Source of the DNA: Bacteroidales bacterium
Lineage (GTDB): Bacteria; Bacteroidota; Bacteroidia; Bacteroidales; P3
Direction of reading: 5' to 3'
DNA length: 64,000 nucleotides
Assembly (NCBI GenBank): GCA_017545365.1
Contig: JAFWOP010000098.1
Span: 1-64,000 of the forward strand
Made by a program: the position numbers and the translations under genes. Below the pieces are notes generated by a model. It was given only the letters and a program-made list of their open reading frames with translations. It made no database searches and had not been told where the DNA came from. Shown in pieces: positions 17,251-26,175 of this stretch. Each line of letters begins with the position of its first letter. The first letter of the stretch is position 1.

Positions 17251-20175
17251 ATGAAGAGACCAATTATAGCCATCATACTGTTGCTGTTTCCCATCTTCAC
17301 TGCCACAGCACAGCAGGGCTGCATACACTTCAAAGAGTTGAAGAGTGTGCAGCTCTCCTCCTTGGGCAGTACTGAGGCAGAGGTGATCTTTGTGAGCAAT
17401 CGAAGTGATTTGGTGATTGGGGCACTGTCGATAGACCAAGTAGATGCTCAGCCTCAGCAGCGCAATGGGCTGTATGAGTACCGCGTCCGCCTATCTCTGA
17501 AAACTAGCAACGGGGACTGGCATCGGGACAGGACGTTTAATGTGGGCATAAAGAACACCTCGATTGTGGAACGGTATAAGAAGAAGTCGATTGAGGGAGG
17601 ACGTGGCATCAGGGTGGAAGCCATCGTGGTGGAACACCCGATAGCCATGATAGAGAGGACACAACCCAATGCCTTGCACATCAATGCTGCCGAGGCCTGT
17701 GTGGTTTTCCAATCGTTGTTGGTGCTGGATATCAAGTCGTCTCATCCACAATTAGCCACGGTTTCCACGACCACGTCACCAGGAGGACTTAATGAATATC
17801 AGGTGGTGGTGAAGCTGGCCCAGCTGCGCGAAGGAGCACAGTTGCTGGTCTCTGCCAAGGATGGGAGCAGCAACGTGCTGGCATTAGACGTGTCGGGATT
17901 GCAGAAAAGGGAGAAGCGAACATACGAGATAGTCGTCCAACGCTTGGGCGAAGATATCAGACCTGTATCGCTGAAGCAGCAGTATGTAGCCATAAGGGTA
18001 GAACCGAAGTCTTCGATTGTGACTTTTGATGGAGAACTACTGCCAGTCTCCGACGGAACCACTTCTAAGCTGGTTCCTTTTGGCACATACGACTATCGTG
18101 TAGAATGTGCAAACTATCATGCCCAGTCGGGAAAGGTGACGGTAGACGACCCCGATAATACAGTATGGTTGAATGTCAGTCTGAAGCCTAATTACGGATG
18201 GATTGACGTGATGGGCAGTTCGGCGGAAGGGGGAAGTGTGTATATCGACAACCAGCTGGTAGGAACCGCACCGTACAAGTCAAAAGAGATAAAGAGTGGG
18301 CAGCATAATGTCAAAGTGTTGAAGCCACATTTCAACGCCTTTGATCAGATGGTGGAGGTGATAGATGGCCAACGCACGTTGGTCACCCCCACACTGAGTG
18401 CCAATTATGCGAGGGTTAAGTTCCTGGTAGGCAAGAATGCAGAGATATGGATCAATGGAGAGATGTATGGGCGTGGGGTGGTAGAAGACACCTTCTCGGT
18501 AGGCATGTATAATGTGGAGACCTATTTGGACGGTTGCCGCCCCCAGAGCCAGATGCTCTCTATCACTCAGGAGATGAGGGACACTATCATAACCTTGGCC
18601 ACACCACAACTGATTACAGGTACCCTGCGTATTACCTCGACGCCTATAGGGGCCGAGATACTTATTGACGGAAAACCCTCTGGCACTACTCCCGTAAGGA
18701 TAAGCAAGATGGAAGTGGGAGAGCATACGGTCGTATTGTCTTTAGATGGTTATGAAGACTACATGACCCATGCTGTTGTGGAGGAAGGTGAGGATGCGCT
18801 GGTGAATGCCGTGTTGAACGTCGCCCAGCCGAAGGCACAGCCCGCCAAAGAGGGTGATAATAAGGATGAGTCCTCCGACCTTGTTGTGACCGAAATGGGT
18901 GGGAATGAAAATCCGTCGCAACCAGATGTTGCAGCTCCGCCAGTTGCCAGCAAGGGAAAGAACGGTTCGGAAAGAAAGCCCGAGAGGACTCAGAAGAAAG
19001 CCACGTCCGAGCCGAAGACTAATCATAATAATTTGAAGAAATATGAGGTGACCATAACGTGCAATGTGCCTGATGCAGACCTGTATGTGGACGGGCAATT
19101 TGTAAGCAGGGGAGAGGGAACCATCCCACTGCCAGAGGGAGAACATGTGCTTGAGGCCACAGCCCCTAATCAGAAACACTTTAAAGGTAGGTTTGAGGTA
19201 AGGAATACAATGACTTACAGGGTTGCCCTGCAAGAGCAGTTGACATATGATGTGGTGATAATCTGCAATGTGGAGAATGCAAAGGTATATGTGGACAATC
19301 GATTGGTACACCTATTATCCGACAGTACAATACCGCTATCGTATGGATTGCATCGTATAGAGGTTACAGCTGACCAGCATATCCCATACGAGGATATGGT
19401 GGATGTTGAGTCGGACACTACCCTTATGTTTAATCTGAAGCGGGGTGTTAGTACGGAAAAAAATCTGATTATTACCATAGGTGATGTGCCCTTTAAAATG
19501 GTGTATGTGAAAGGGGGGACGTACAGGATGGGGTCGGTGATGTCAAATGACGAACAGCCGATACACAAGGTTGAACTAAGCAATTTCTATATTGGGGAGA
19601 CGGAGGTGACACAGGCGTTATGGCGGGTAGTGATGGCGAGCAGCCCAGTGAAGGTCGCGTGGTCTGCTTCCATCGGGATAGGGGATGACTACCCGGCTTA
19701 TCGTATCACGTATAAGGATGCCTTAACTTTCATTGAGCGGCTTAACCATCTGACGGGTAAAAAGTTTAGGCTCCCTACGGAAGCGGAATGGGAATATGCG
19801 GCCAGAGGAGGTGCGAAGGATGATGCCTATAAATATAGTGGCAGCAACAACCTTAATGAGGTTGCGTGGGCATCGGGTAGGCTGTCGCCTGTACGGAAAA
19901 AGTATTGTAACGACTTGGGCATCTACGACATGAGTGGTAATGTGTGGGAGTGGTGTAGTGACTGGTACAGCATGAACTATTATAATGTGAGTCCTATGAA
20001 GAATCCCCAAGGTCCCTCGATGGGGACACAGCGGGTTCGCCGGGGCGGCTGTTGGGATAATGGTGAGGGGGCCTGCCGTATAACGCACCGTGATTATCTG
20101 CAGCCATCGAACCCTAGCAATTTTGTAGGATTGCGTCTGGTGATGGAACCAGATGAAGTAAGAACTAAGAATTAA
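17251..20175 (+). CDS. PEGA-domain protein with C-terminal FGE/sulfatase-modifying-factor-like domain
   Basis: A 974-residue protein with a signal peptide (MKRPIIAIILLLFPIFTATA). The first 230 residues and an AEIWINGEMYG segment parallel the upstream gene. PEGA-type repeats lie near residues 310-380, 455-515, 595-650 and 665-720 (AEILIDGKPSGTTPV, ADLYVDGQFVSRG). Residues about 740-970 are an FGE-sulfatase (SUMF1-like) domain: MVYVKGGTYRMG, ETEVTQALW, LPTEAEWEYAARGG, GNVWEWCSDWY and VRRGGCWDN. Most such bacterial domains are binding or structural (as in GldJ/GldK) rather than true formylglycine-generating enzymes; the catalytic Cys pair is not evident. The gap to the previous gene is 10 bp. 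Confidence 0.85.
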   Translation: MKRPIIAIILLLFPIFTATAQQGCIHFKELKSVQLSSLGSTEAEVIFVSNRSDLVIGALSIDQVDAQPQQRNGLYEYRVRLSLKTSNGDWHRDRTFNVGIKNTSIVERYKKKSIEGGRGIRVEAIVVEHPIAMIERTQPNALHINAAEACVVFQSLLVLDIKSSHPQLATVSTTTSPGGLNEYQVVVKLAQLREGAQLLVSAKDGSSNVLALDVSGLQKREKRTYEIVVQRLGEDIRPVSLKQQYVAIRVEPKSSIVTFDGELLPVSDGTTSKLVPFGTYDYRVECANYHAQSGKVTVDDPDNTVWLNVSLKPNYGWIDVMGSSAEGGSVYIDNQLVGTAPYKSKEIKSGQHNVKVLKPHFNAFDQMVEVIDGQRTLVTPTLSANYARVKFLVGKNAEIWINGEMYGRGVVEDTFSVGMYNVETYLDGCRPQSQMLSITQEMRDTIITLATPQLITGTLRITSTPIGAEILIDGKPSGTTPVRISKMEVGEHTVVLSLDGYEDYMTHAVVEEGEDALVNAVLNVAQPKAQPAKEGDNKDESSDLVVTEMGGNENPSQPDVAAPPVASKGKNGSERKPERTQKKATSEPKTNHNNLKKYEVTITCNVPDADLYVDGQFVSRGEGTIPLPEGEHVLEATAPNQKHFKGRFEVRNTMTYRVALQEQLTYDVVIICNVENAKVYVDNRLVHLLSDSTIPLSYGLHRIEVTADQHIPYEDMVDVESDTTLMFNLKRGVSTEKNLIITIGDVPFKMVYVKGGTYRMGSVMSNDEQPIHKVELSNFYIGETEVTQALWRVVMASSPVKVAWSASIGIGDDYPAYRITYKDALTFIERLNHLTGKKFRLPTEAEWEYAARGGAKDDAYKYSGSNNLNEVAWASGRLSPVRKKYCNDLGIYDMSGNVWEWCSDWYSMNYYNVSPMKNPQGPSMGTQRVRRGGCWDNGEGACRITHRDYLQPSNPSNFVGLRLVMEPDEVRTKN

Positions 20176-20186
20176 GAACTATGAAG
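20158..20186. repeat. Heptamer run across a stop/start junction
   Basis: GTAAGAA, CTAAGAA, TTAAGAA and CTATGAA in series cover the last codons and TAA of the PEGA-FGE gene and the ATG of the FnIII gene. The units resemble the intergenic heptamer hairpins at 32262 and 56138. Confidence 0.5.
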
Positions 20187-22655
20187 AGTTGTGGATTGAT
20201 TTCCTTATTATTTGTTGCATTACTGACCACAGCCAATGCAACGAGTCATACAGCCGGTAGTGCCGTCATGCCAGCTGGCTGCAACCGTCCGAATCATGTT
20301 CAACTGGTTGCTATTACGGACAGCACGGTCACCCTGACATGGCATGGCAATGCCGAAAGATATGACTATCTGTGTGTGCGCCAAGAGGACATGGCAGCAT
20401 TGAATATCGTCTCGCAAGGTGTGTTCGTTGATGACACGACGGTCACGCTGACAGGTCTGCGGCCAAGTGGACTCTATTGTTTTAGAGTGAGAGGGCATTG
20501 TGGACAGGCTGCCTCGGCATGGTCGCAAGACTTCTATTTCCACACCTTGTGCGGGCCGCAGAGGACACCATATAGTGAGACCTTCGAAGCCTGTAGCGGC
20601 ACTGGTGTTTCGGCACTGCCGCCCTGCTGGAATGCCTTTTATGTGGTGAATGATACGGCTTTTGTGCAGTCTGGGGCCACGAATGTGTATCCTGTCGCCA
20701 CCCCTGCAATCAAGGGCAAGAAGAGCCTGGCTCTGAAAGAAGAGGCGGTGGAAGGAACACTCCTATCGCGAAAGCGGTGCTATGCGGTGATGCCGATGTT
20801 TGCACTGAAAGACGATGCTTGGCAGTTCAGTTTTGACGCAGTCGGCATGGGTAGTGACACTGTGAGACTGGTAGTAGGATTGTTAGATGGGATAGAGAAT
20901 GTTGGACAGTTAGAGGCGATAGACACTATGGTGCTGAGCTTTAAAAAGCAACATTACGACACCCTGCTGGCCCGTCTGCAACTGGAGGATAGGCATATAG
21001 TCTTCTATAACATCGGCGGTCTCCACCAGCCCATGAACGACCACTACACCGTGTTGATAGACAACGTGCGGCTTGCCAAGCCAGCCCAACAGTATTGTCC
21101 GCATCCGCTTGTGATGGTGAATAATGAGGACGTTACGGAGCAGACGGCCCGGGTGAAGTGGAATGACGTGGCGGGCAGCTATGAGTTGCAATGGAAGTTG
21201 CAGTCGTCCTCGACATGGTCGAAGTCCATTCCGCTCAGTGGGGCTGGCTATACCCTCACTGGCTTAAAGCCTAATACGAAGTATACGGTGAGGGTTCGAA
21301 GTGTCTGCAAAGCCAACAAGAATAAAAAGTATTCTGAATGGGTCCCAGCATCGTTCATCACCAAGTCCACCCCCAACTGTCCCTATCCATACGTAACGGT
21401 GGGAGAGGACTACATTACGGAGCAGTCGGCACTGGTGGCATGGGATGGCGAGAACGACAGTTATGAGCTTCAATGGAAGGAGGTGTCGTCATCGGCATGG
21501 TCGAACGCCGTTTCACTCCATGAGTATAGTTATGTCATAACTGGCTTGAAGCCGGAAACAGGCTATATTGTGCAAGTTAGGGGTGTGTGCGACGGAAAGG
21601 ATTATTCTACATGGACCCCGGCAGTCTTTACTACCAAGCCAATGCCGGAAGAGCCAGCGCCGCCAGTGATCTCTACCCCCACGGTAGTAGAAACACAGCA
21701 ACCCTGTCCCGAAGTGGAAGGCTTCAGGCTGGCACGTGTGGGTAGCAGTGAGGCTCTGATAGAATGGCAGGGCAGGACAAACATCTATGCCATAGAGTTG
21801 GTAGGGTACGACGAATACCACCTGCCCCAGAATGTTAGTCATACCGAGGTGACAATAGGCACCGCCGCGACCACCCCGCTCAGCGACCACCCTCAAAGCT
21901 ACAGCCACAAGCTGACAGAGCTGGAGCCAGACAATGACTATGAAGTGCGCGTCCGCACCAAATGCCCCGACGGGCGTTATGGCGGATGGTCTGAGAAAGT
22001 GTCGTTCCACACGGAGGACACCGCTGACATCCATGACACCGTCAGCCTTGACGACTTCCCTATTGAGGAGGTGATAGAAGATGAGGTTTTTTACACTCTC
22101 ACAGAAAAAGGTGTGGACATCCTCCAAATAGGGGAACCGTTTGTAAAGAATCCTCCCGAAGGGGCGATATATGATGTGGCAGACCTTACATCAAAAGGAG
22201 ATTTGGGCGGACTGGAGTATAAATTGTGGCGCTATGCGCAGGAATTGGGATATGCAATTGTGTCCGATGGAAAACTTATTGGTTTGATCATATCACATCC
22301 TAACGTGATGGTTGAAGGTGGAATCACTGTAAACACACCTATAGAAGAAGCTTTCAAAAAGAGGCAGGATGTTTCATCAGTATGTAGCTGGTATTTTGGC
22401 TTTGATGAGGTTTATGTTGAATTGTATTTTGAAGGAGATAAAAAGATATTGACATATATGAATGTTGAAGACTTGTCTTCATCAGGCAAACTAAAATATG
22501 ATAAGATCTATCGTGAAGGGAGAAACTATAATCCCTTTAGTGATGAAAACATGGGGAGACCAGAACCAAGTATAGAGTTTGAACCTTCAGACTTTAAAAA
22601 GGCAGCTACTGTAAAAGAGTTCAGGGTTGGACAAACTCTTTTCATGTGTTGGTAG
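20181..22655 (+). CDS. Secreted FnIII-domain protein, end of PEGA operon
   Basis: An 824-residue protein with a signal peptide (MKSCGLISLLFVALLTTANA). Fibronectin type III domains are visible at about 36-120 (STVTLTWHGNAERYDYL), 310-395 and 400-485 (YELQWKLQSSSTW, GLKPNTKYTVRVRSVC) and 510-610. Residues about 125-300 resemble a cleaved-adhesin/MAM-like jelly roll (PYSETFEACSG). The last 200 residues, from FYTLTEKGVDILQIGEP, form an unrecognised domain with no YPNP sorting signal. Five bp separate it from the PEGA-FGE gene. Probably surface or periplasmic and protein- or glycan-binding. Confidence 0.8.
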   Translation: MKSCGLISLLFVALLTTANATSHTAGSAVMPAGCNRPNHVQLVAITDSTVTLTWHGNAERYDYLCVRQEDMAALNIVSQGVFVDDTTVTLTGLRPSGLYCFRVRGHCGQAASAWSQDFYFHTLCGPQRTPYSETFEACSGTGVSALPPCWNAFYVVNDTAFVQSGATNVYPVATPAIKGKKSLALKEEAVEGTLLSRKRCYAVMPMFALKDDAWQFSFDAVGMGSDTVRLVVGLLDGIENVGQLEAIDTMVLSFKKQHYDTLLARLQLEDRHIVFYNIGGLHQPMNDHYTVLIDNVRLAKPAQQYCPHPLVMVNNEDVTEQTARVKWNDVAGSYELQWKLQSSSTWSKSIPLSGAGYTLTGLKPNTKYTVRVRSVCKANKNKKYSEWVPASFITKSTPNCPYPYVTVGEDYITEQSALVAWDGENDSYELQWKEVSSSAWSNAVSLHEYSYVITGLKPETGYIVQVRGVCDGKDYSTWTPAVFTTKPMPEEPAPPVISTPTVVETQQPCPEVEGFRLARVGSSEALIEWQGRTNIYAIELVGYDEYHLPQNVSHTEVTIGTAATTPLSDHPQSYSHKLTELEPDNDYEVRVRTKCPDGRYGGWSEKVSFHTEDTADIHDTVSLDDFPIEEVIEDEVFYTLTEKGVDILQIGEPFVKNPPEGAIYDVADLTSKGDLGGLEYKLWRYAQELGYAIVSDGKLIGLIISHPNVMVEGGITVNTPIEEAFKKRQDVSSVCSWYFGFDEVYVELYFEGDKKILTYMNVEDLSSSGKLKYDKIYREGRNYNPFSDENMGRPEPSIEFEPSDFKKAATVKEFRVGQTLFMCW

Positions 22656-22672
22656 TTCTTGTTGTGTCCTGT

Positions 22673-22792
22673 TGTGGCGGATTTGTAATCCGCCACAGTA
22701 GAGGTTGGGATTTTCAATCCTCTATAGACTTTATTAGTTGTGGTGGATTGCAAATCCTGTGTTCATCTGTGGCGGATTGCAAATCCGCCACA
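22673..22792. repeat. Cluster of palindromic repeats (GGCGGATT family)
   Basis: At 22673-22697 and 22768-22792 the arms TGTGGCGGATT and AATCCGCCACA flank a 3-nt loop perfectly. Degenerate members lie at 22701-22723 and 22741-22761. They sit between the converging genes ending at 22655 (+) and 22830 (-) and may also act as transcript ends. Confidence 0.85.
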
Positions 22793-22829
22793 ACGTGTCC
22801 GCCACAGCAGCACACAGCTGCAATGACGG

Positions 22830-23801
22830 CTAGGCTTTCGGTGCGGTCGTCCGGCGGAGGGTGATGAGGGTGATTTCGGGTGGTGCGCCGATGCGGGCGG
22901 GGAAGATGGTCTCGCCCAGGCCGATGTTGATGTAGAGGTATTGCTTGCCTTTCTGGTATAATCCGCGGTATTGTTTGTACATGTAACGGACTGGGGTCCA
23001 TCCCAGCAGGGAGAACTGTGAGGCATGGGTGTGGCCGGAGAGGGTGAGTGGGATGTCTGTGCCCACCACTTCGCGGTCCCAATGGGTGGGGTCGTGGCTG
23101 AGCAGAATCTTGAACATGCCTTCTGTTCCTTCGAGTGCCTGGGTGAGGTTGCCTGTGGTGGGAAAATGTTTGGAGGTGGAGATATTCTCCACGCCGACAA
23201 CAGCCAGGGAATCACTTCCGTGGCGTAGTATGAGGTTTTCGTTGCAAAGGACGTGCCATCCCATCTGACGCTCGAGGTCAACCACCCGTTGTTTGCCATT
23301 AGACTCGTTGCCATAGGTGCAATAGTCGTGGTTGCCAATAATGGATATGACGCCGTCGGGGGCGTGAAGCTGTCCGAGGATGTGGGCAGTAGAGTCCAAC
23401 TCGGAGGAGTTGAGTGTGACAATGTCGCCGGTGAAGACAACGAGGTCGGGGTGGAGGTTGCTGACCTTGTCGACGCAACGTTGCAGGGCTTTGGGCCTTT
23501 TGAGAAAGGAGCGGGTGTGGATGTCGGAAAGCTGGACCATCCGGTAGCCGTCGAATTGTGCGGGAAGGTTGTTGAAGGCAATTTCCACATGTTTCACCTG
23601 GCAGGTGTTGCGCTCGATAAGCAGTCCGTATGCCAGCAGCAGCGGTGGCAGCAACAGCGACAGCAGCCCCCAAAGGAAGCAGCGTCTGAACGAGAGGCGT
23701 AGCAGCCATGTAAGTAGTCCTGCTACGGACAAGTCGAGCATCGTCAGCAGGACTGTGCAGGCTGTCAGGATGATTAGGACTGAGAGAAACTCGGTGTGCA
23801 T
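22830..23801 (-). CDS. Membrane-anchored metallophosphoesterase (YkuE/LpxG-like)
   Basis: A 323-residue protein. Two hydrophobic stretches in residues 5-62 anchor it. The calcineurin-like core has all motifs: LSDIH (Asp93, His95), TGD (Asp126), GNHD (Asn157, His158), SHDP (His236) and SGHTH (His257, His259), which bind two metals. Relatives act on phosphodiesters or pyrophosphates, for example UDP-diacylglucosamine in lipid A synthesis; the substrate here is not determinable. Its start overlaps the stop of the DUF4105 gene by one base, so it is the last gene of the operon 25984-22830. Confidence 0.85.
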   Translation of the reverse strand: MHTEFLSVLIILTACTVLLTMLDLSVAGLLTWLLRLSFRRCFLWGLLSLLLPPLLLAYGLLIERNTCQVKHVEIAFNNLPAQFDGYRMVQLSDIHTRSFLKRPKALQRCVDKVSNLHPDLVVFTGDIVTLNSSELDSTAHILGQLHAPDGVISIIGNHDYCTYGNESNGKQRVVDLERQMGWHVLCNENLILRHGSDSLAVVGVENISTSKHFPTTGNLTQALEGTEGMFKILLSHDPTHWDREVVGTDIPLTLSGHTHASQFSLLGWTPVRYMYKQYRGLYQKGKQYLYINIGLGETIFPARIGAPPEITLITLRRTTAPKA

Positions 23802-24973
23802 CAGAGAGTGTTCTTGTTGTTATACATCTGGCTGATAAGCCGTAGGATGAGGATAAGCGAGATGGGTAGGAAGGCGGCGTTGAGTTGTTGTGGTAGCGGT
23901 CCGATGGTCATGACTATGGCGGCGAAGAGCATCAGCAGCTGGATACAGACGACCCAGGGTTTGCTTTTGCGCAGACGGATGGCGAAGTAAAGGAACAGGG
24001 GTGATGCCCACAGAATGTTGAAGTTGACCTTGGTGCAATAGTGGGAAGAGAAGAACCAGAGGAATATTACCAATAATGAGCCAAGGAAAGGGATGAGGAA
24101 GAGCGGGATGTCGAGCCACCCCATCTGCCACCCCTTTTTCCAGCCGAGGAGGGTGAGGCATAATACGACGAAGAAGACGACCCAGAAGAGGAGTGTGGGT
24201 GAGACGCTGCGGGCGGGTTCGGAGCGTGTCTGCTTGAGTATCAGGCGGGCTGGCATGGCCAGTGGCTGGTGGGTGTCGCTGACGCAGAGCGTGTCGAACT
24301 GCTGCATCATGGCGAGGGGGGAGAACATGTACTCGTAGTTGCTGCACCGCTTGTCGCAAGGCAGACCGAGGGCCATGTCCACTGTCAGCCGCCACCATAG
24401 GAGATTTTTCTCAGTGCTGCGATATAAGAGGTTGCGGTAGCTGAGGTTGGTGTCGCGGGCGGTTTCGGGGCTGAGCGTGCGGTGGCACAGGGAACCGGCC
24501 ACCATGTCGCGGACGCGGGTGGCGCAGTTGTCGCGGAAGAAGTCGTACTGGTAGTAGCGGTATTCGGGCAGGTAGTTGTGCTCCAGCATGATGAATAGGT
24601 TGTTCACCTCCTGTGCGGTGAGGCGCAGCTGCTGTTCCCATACCGCACGGCCTTCGTAGGCATATTCGTATACGAAGGCTGCAAAATGGCTGCGGCTGAG
24701 GCAGTAGTTGAGGTTGCCGCGGGCGAAAGTCCAGTAGAAGTGGGGTGTGTTGAAGTCGAAGGTGCCGTAGTTGTACACTATGTCGATGGCCTGGGTGCTG
24801 TCGCAGATGCGCAGTGCGCTGTGGCCAAAAGCAGTGTAGAACTCCTCACCAGGGCCGCAGGTGAGGATGCTGGCGAAGGCCGAGTCGCTGAGATGAACTG
24901 GCCCATCTTGTGCCAAGATGGGGGAGACAGGGATTGCCAGGGCAAGGAGGATGATGAGTCGTTTCAATGTCAT
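23801..24973 (-). CDS. DUF4105 protein, Lnb-like N-terminal domain with membrane helices
   Basis: A 390-residue protein with a signal peptide (LIILLALAIPVSPILA). The DUF4105/Lnb periplasmic domain covers about 30-230: FYTAFGHSALRICD, YNYGTFDF and FYWTFARGNLNYCLS, then FRDNCATRVRD with the Cys expected to be catalytic. About four membrane helices follow (270-385). In Gram-positive bacteria Lnb acylates lipoproteins; Bacteroidales lack an obvious Lnt, so a lipoprotein N-acylation role is plausible but inferred. It is 3 bp downstream of mscS and overlaps the phosphoesterase gene by 1 bp. Confidence 0.75.
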   Translation of the reverse strand: MTLKRLIILLALAIPVSPILAQDGPVHLSDSAFASILTCGPGEEFYTAFGHSALRICDSTQAIDIVYNYGTFDFNTPHFYWTFARGNLNYCLSRSHFAAFVYEYAYEGRAVWEQQLRLTAQEVNNLFIMLEHNYLPEYRYYQYDFFRDNCATRVRDMVAGSLCHRTLSPETARDTNLSYRNLLYRSTEKNLLWWRLTVDMALGLPCDKRCSNYEYMFSPLAMMQQFDTLCVSDTHQPLAMPARLILKQTRSEPARSVSPTLLFWVVFFVVLCLTLLGWKKGWQMGWLDIPLFLIPFLGSLLVIFLWFFSSHYCTKVNFNILWASPLFLYFAIRLRKSKPWVVCIQLLMLFAAIVMTIGPLPQQLNAAFLPISLILILRLISQMYNNKNTL

Positions 24974-24976
24974 AGG

Positions 24977-25984
24977 TTAGGATTGCTTTATATGAACGTC
25001 CATCTGGGGGAATGGGATAGAGATTCCGTTGTCATAGAGGGCTTTGTAGATGTTCTCGCGGATGCGGAGCCAGACAGTCCAGTAGTCTTCGACGGTGACC
25101 CACATCCACATGGAAAAGTCGACGGAGCTGTTGCCGAGCTCGCTGACGGCAACGATGGGGGCCTTGGGCTCGTGGAGTACGAGGGGGTCGTCGTTGATAA
25201 CCTGCATGAGTACCTCCTTGGCGCGGTCGAGGTCGGTGCCGTAGGCTACGGAGGCCACGATGTCGAGGCGGATGATGGGCTCGTGGGTATGGTTGATGAG
25301 CGACTTGTTGGAGAGTTCGCTGTTGGGGACGATGATAGTGCGACCGTTGAAGGGCTGGATGGTGGTGTTGAAGATGCGGATGCTGCGGACGTAGCCTTTG
25401 TAGGTGCCGCACTCGATATAGTCGCCCACCTTGAAAGGTTTCATGAGTAGGATGATGACACCGCCGGCGAAATTCTGGAGGGTGCCTTGGAGGGCCATGC
25501 CGATGGCGAGGCCCATGGCGCCGAGGAGTGCGATGAAGGAGGTGGCCTTGATGCCGATGACATCCATAGCCATGATGATGATCATGGCTTTGAGGAGCAC
25601 ATCGACGAGCGAGCCGAGGAAAGTCTGCAGTGAAGGCTCGGCGTTGCGACGCTCGAGGGTGCGGACGATAAGCTTCTTGAGCATCTTGGCAAGCTTCATG
25701 CCGACCCATAGGATGAGGATGGCTATGAGGAGCTTGGGGATAAAGCCGACGGTGAGCTCAGTGAGGGCGCGTAGGCCGTCCTGGACGATGGTGTTGCGGC
25801 CGGTGACCACATCCTTGAGGTCGGTGAGGTTCATATTGCTGAGGCTGTCGGTGATGGTGCGTGTGATGCTGTCCTGCTCCATGAGGGCTTTGCCGAACTC
25901 GTCGGTGGGGACGGGGACGGAGGCTCTCTTCTGTGCCGCCGCGGTGGCGAGCAGGTTGGGGGTGTTGTCGTCTAATAGAATCAT
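24977..25984 (-). CDS. Small-conductance mechanosensitive channel, MscS family
   Basis: A 335-residue channel. Membrane helices lie near 78-98, 125-145 and 150-185. The third carries the Gly/Ala-packed pore helix (ALLGAMGLAIGMALQGTLQN) followed by FAGGVIILLMKPF and GDYIE, the MscS signature. The C-terminal beta and alpha/beta domains are complete (FNTTIQPFNGR, IIVPNSELSN). It opens on membrane tension to release solutes during hypo-osmotic shock. The N-terminal 70 residues are an added cytosolic or periplasmic segment. First gene of the leftward operon. Confidence 0.9.
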   Translation of the reverse strand: MILLDDNTPNLLATAAAQKRASVPVPTDEFGKALMEQDSITRTITDSLSNMNLTDLKDVVTGRNTIVQDGLRALTELTVGFIPKLLIAILILWVGMKLAKMLKKLIVRTLERRNAEPSLQTFLGSLVDVLLKAMIIIMAMDVIGIKATSFIALLGAMGLAIGMALQGTLQNFAGGVIILLMKPFKVGDYIECGTYKGYVRSIRIFNTTIQPFNGRTIIVPNSELSNKSLINHTHEPIIRLDIVASVAYGTDLDRAKEVLMQVINDDPLVLHEPKAPIVAVSELGNSSVDFSMWMWVTVEDYWTVWLRIRENIYKALYDNGISIPFPQMDVHIKQS

Positions 25985-26066
25985 GTGTACTAAGATAATA
26001 TATTTTAAAAAAACGTCGAAGGGACGGTTTTATTGCATGAAAAAAGTGTGTAATAAAAAAAATGTG

Positions 26067-26074
26067 TATTTTTG
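26067..26074 (+). promoter_or_regulatory. -7 element
   Basis: TATTTTTG followed by CATTAG, about 100 bp before the lipoprotein gene at 26176. The -33 region lacks a clear TTTG. Confidence 0.4.
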
Positions 26075-26175
26075 CATTAGCTATGATAGAGATATAGCTG
26101 TTCTAAATAGCTGAAATGCAGAAATGCCGAAAACTGCTTGATAATAGAGTAGGTACGATTTTAAAAAAATAAACG

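Noticed and set aside
17251..20175. True formylglycine-generating enzyme
   Set aside because: The catalytic Cys pair is not evident and no sulfatase gene is nearby; called FGE-like only.
24686..25450. 254-codon plus-strand frame over mscS and the DUF4105 gene
   Set aside because: Antisense to two well-supported genes and Val/Gly/Asp-rich composition typical of shadows.
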